Positions 63,180-64,000 of a stretch of 64,000 bases of DNA are shown here, in pieces. A program made the position numbers and the translations under genes. This DNA is from Oceaniferula spumae. Its GTDB lineage: Bacteria > Verrucomicrobiota > Verrucomicrobiia > Verrucomicrobiales > Akkermansiaceae. How positions within the stretch are numbered: the stretch's first letter is position 1; every line of letters starts with the position of its first letter. The stretch lies in the NCBI RefSeq assembly GCF_042849255.1, contig NZ_AP026866.1:1116001-1180000 (forward strand). The letters run 5' to 3'. The notes below the pieces were generated by a model. That model worked only from the letters and a program-made list of their open reading frames with translations, was not told the DNA's origin and did no database searches.

Positions 63180-64000
63180 TCAGTAAATCAAATTCACCTT
63201 CAGCGCGCCGACATTGCCCGGATGCCGTCCTCCAAAACTTGTATCGGCATCCTCCAGTCTAACAAAGAGATCCTTACGGCCATTCGCCGGCACTTCAAAC
63301 CATTCCCAGCCGCTCCCTTTCACAAACCGAGATGCAACACGCCGTCCATCGCCATCGATTACCGACACCCTTACGCCTCGGTCACCAGAGTCATCCTTGG
63401 CGTTGAAAACTCCAACACGCAAGACGCCCTTTCCCGATGACAGCAAGGGAAACTTCACTGGGTAATGCAACACCCGGCTGTTGGCATCGCGTACCGTGAA
63501 ACCTTGCTGTTCGACCGCTGTATGAAAACGAGGCATCGGGGTCATGGCCTCCACATCACAGATGAGACAGTTTTTTCCCACCTTCCTCCGCATCGAGGTA
63601 AAGACGCGCAATCCGGCGGCTTTCATCCTTGTCCCCCAACGCACAGGGTCAGGGAATGACACTTCAAAATTCTTCCGAAATGCCAGAAGATCCACAGCCA
63701 GAACACCACGATATTTCTCCAACATCGCGATTAGACTTTCACGGCACTTATCCGTGCGAATCCGCTTCACTTCCACTAAAATAGGCTTCTTCAACTTGTG
63801 CTTTACCGACATCTGGAAGACCTCTTCCAATTCAGGAATCTTCGCCCCGCCTGCGAGATTCAAGCTCTTGATTTCTCGAAGCGTCAAATCCTCAATCGTC
63901 ACCGCTTCAAATCGCTTCCGTTTCAGGACTCGCTCCATGGCTTTCAAATTTCCCGCTGTCCGCGGAACCAAGCGCTTGATCGAATCCAAGTCGTGAAAGA
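63180..64000 (-). CDS. Glycerophosphodiester phosphodiesterase family protein (partial, N-terminus outside window)
   Basis: The frame is open to the window edge; the last visible residues upstream read FHDLDSIKRLVPRTAGN, the HD block of GDPD catalytic domains, so the true start lies beyond 64000. Further blocks are IPELEEVFQM and KPILVEVKRIR, with the family's Glu. The C-terminal about 100 residues (VLRVGVFNAKDDSGDRGVRVSVIDGDGRRVASRFVKG, then DLFVRLEDADTSFGGRHPGN) form a beta-sandwich, possibly NPCBM-like and carbohydrate-binding. Likely an exported enzyme acting on glycerophosphodiesters. Confidence 0.75.
   Translation of the reverse strand, partial: FHDLDSIKRLVPRTAGNLKAMERVLKRKRFEAVTIEDLTLREIKSLNLAGGAKIPELEEVFQMSVKHKLKKPILVEVKRIRTDKCRESLIAMLEKYRGVLAVDLLAFRKNFEVSFPDPVRWGTRMKAAGLRVFTSMRRKVGKNCLICDVEAMTPMPRFHTAVEQQGFTVRDANSRVLHYPVKFPLLSSGKGVLRVGVFNAKDDSGDRGVRVSVIDGDGRRVASRFVKGSGWEWFEVPANGRKDLFVRLEDADTSFGGRHPGNVGALKVNLIY

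Overview
The window is chromosomal DNA from a member of the Verrucomicrobiota, probably an aquatic or marine relative of Akkermansia, Rubritalea or Luteolibacter. The strongest taxonomic sign is a complete five-gene locus (32.3-39.9 kb) in the layout of Akkermansia Amuc_1098 to Amuc_1102: secretin, Amuc_1099-like, Amuc_1100-like, PilM-like and Amuc_1102-like proteins. Other signs are a Verru_Chthon cassette A-like protein, a GH75-type protein, an archaeal/eukaryal-type ProRS and sulfatase/glycosidase clusters. I see no phage, insertion sequence, integron or CRISPR array.

1-15 kb is a polysaccharide-utilisation region. The minus strand carries an S1 sulfatase, a beta-propeller glycosidase (GH43/GH117-like) and a GH95 alpha-L-fucosidase cut by the window edge. 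Next come a large pseudopilin-like protein with a small secreted partner, then a second beta-propeller glycosidase with a DUF6786-type lipoprotein. A NarL-type response regulator and a membrane histidine kinase lie divergently on the plus strand. Three minus-strand transcription units are each preceded by the same 18-bp palindromic element 21-24 bp upstream of a plausible -10 box. This fits a small regulon controlled by the adjacent two-component system.

15-32 kb is mostly housekeeping. It holds tRNA-Ser(GGA), an EamA transporter behind a Leu-rich leader peptide and attenuator-like terminator, a GH75-like membrane-anchored protein, an AddB-like nuclease, gyrA, gyrB, a zinc-ribbon protein, RNase D, a secreted protein with a Ca-binding loop, rho and coaE. 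The pilus-like operon (39.9 to 32.3 kb, minus strand) follows and ends in an intrinsic terminator. proS, accD, folC and a beta-CASP metallo-hydrolase lie on the plus strand at 40.1-45.3 kb.

54.4-45.3 kb (minus strand) is a Bat-type operon: MoxR ATPase, DUF58 protein, a membrane protein, two von Willebrand A proteins, a TPR protein and a 1244-residue secreted protein. The TPR gene ends at a UGA followed in frame by 37 more sense codons. A perfect 6-bp hairpin with a GGUC loop begins its loop exactly 18 nt after the UGA, as in the E. coli fdhF SECIS. The result would be a UxxC motif, so this is a candidate undescribed selenoprotein and the main finding.

54.6-64 kb holds a Tat-exported metallophosphoesterase, lysC, two small membrane proteins, a thioesterase, fabF, an exbB-exbD cluster with a possible TonB-like partner, ppnP and the C-terminal part of a glycerophosphodiester phosphodiesterase cut by the window edge.
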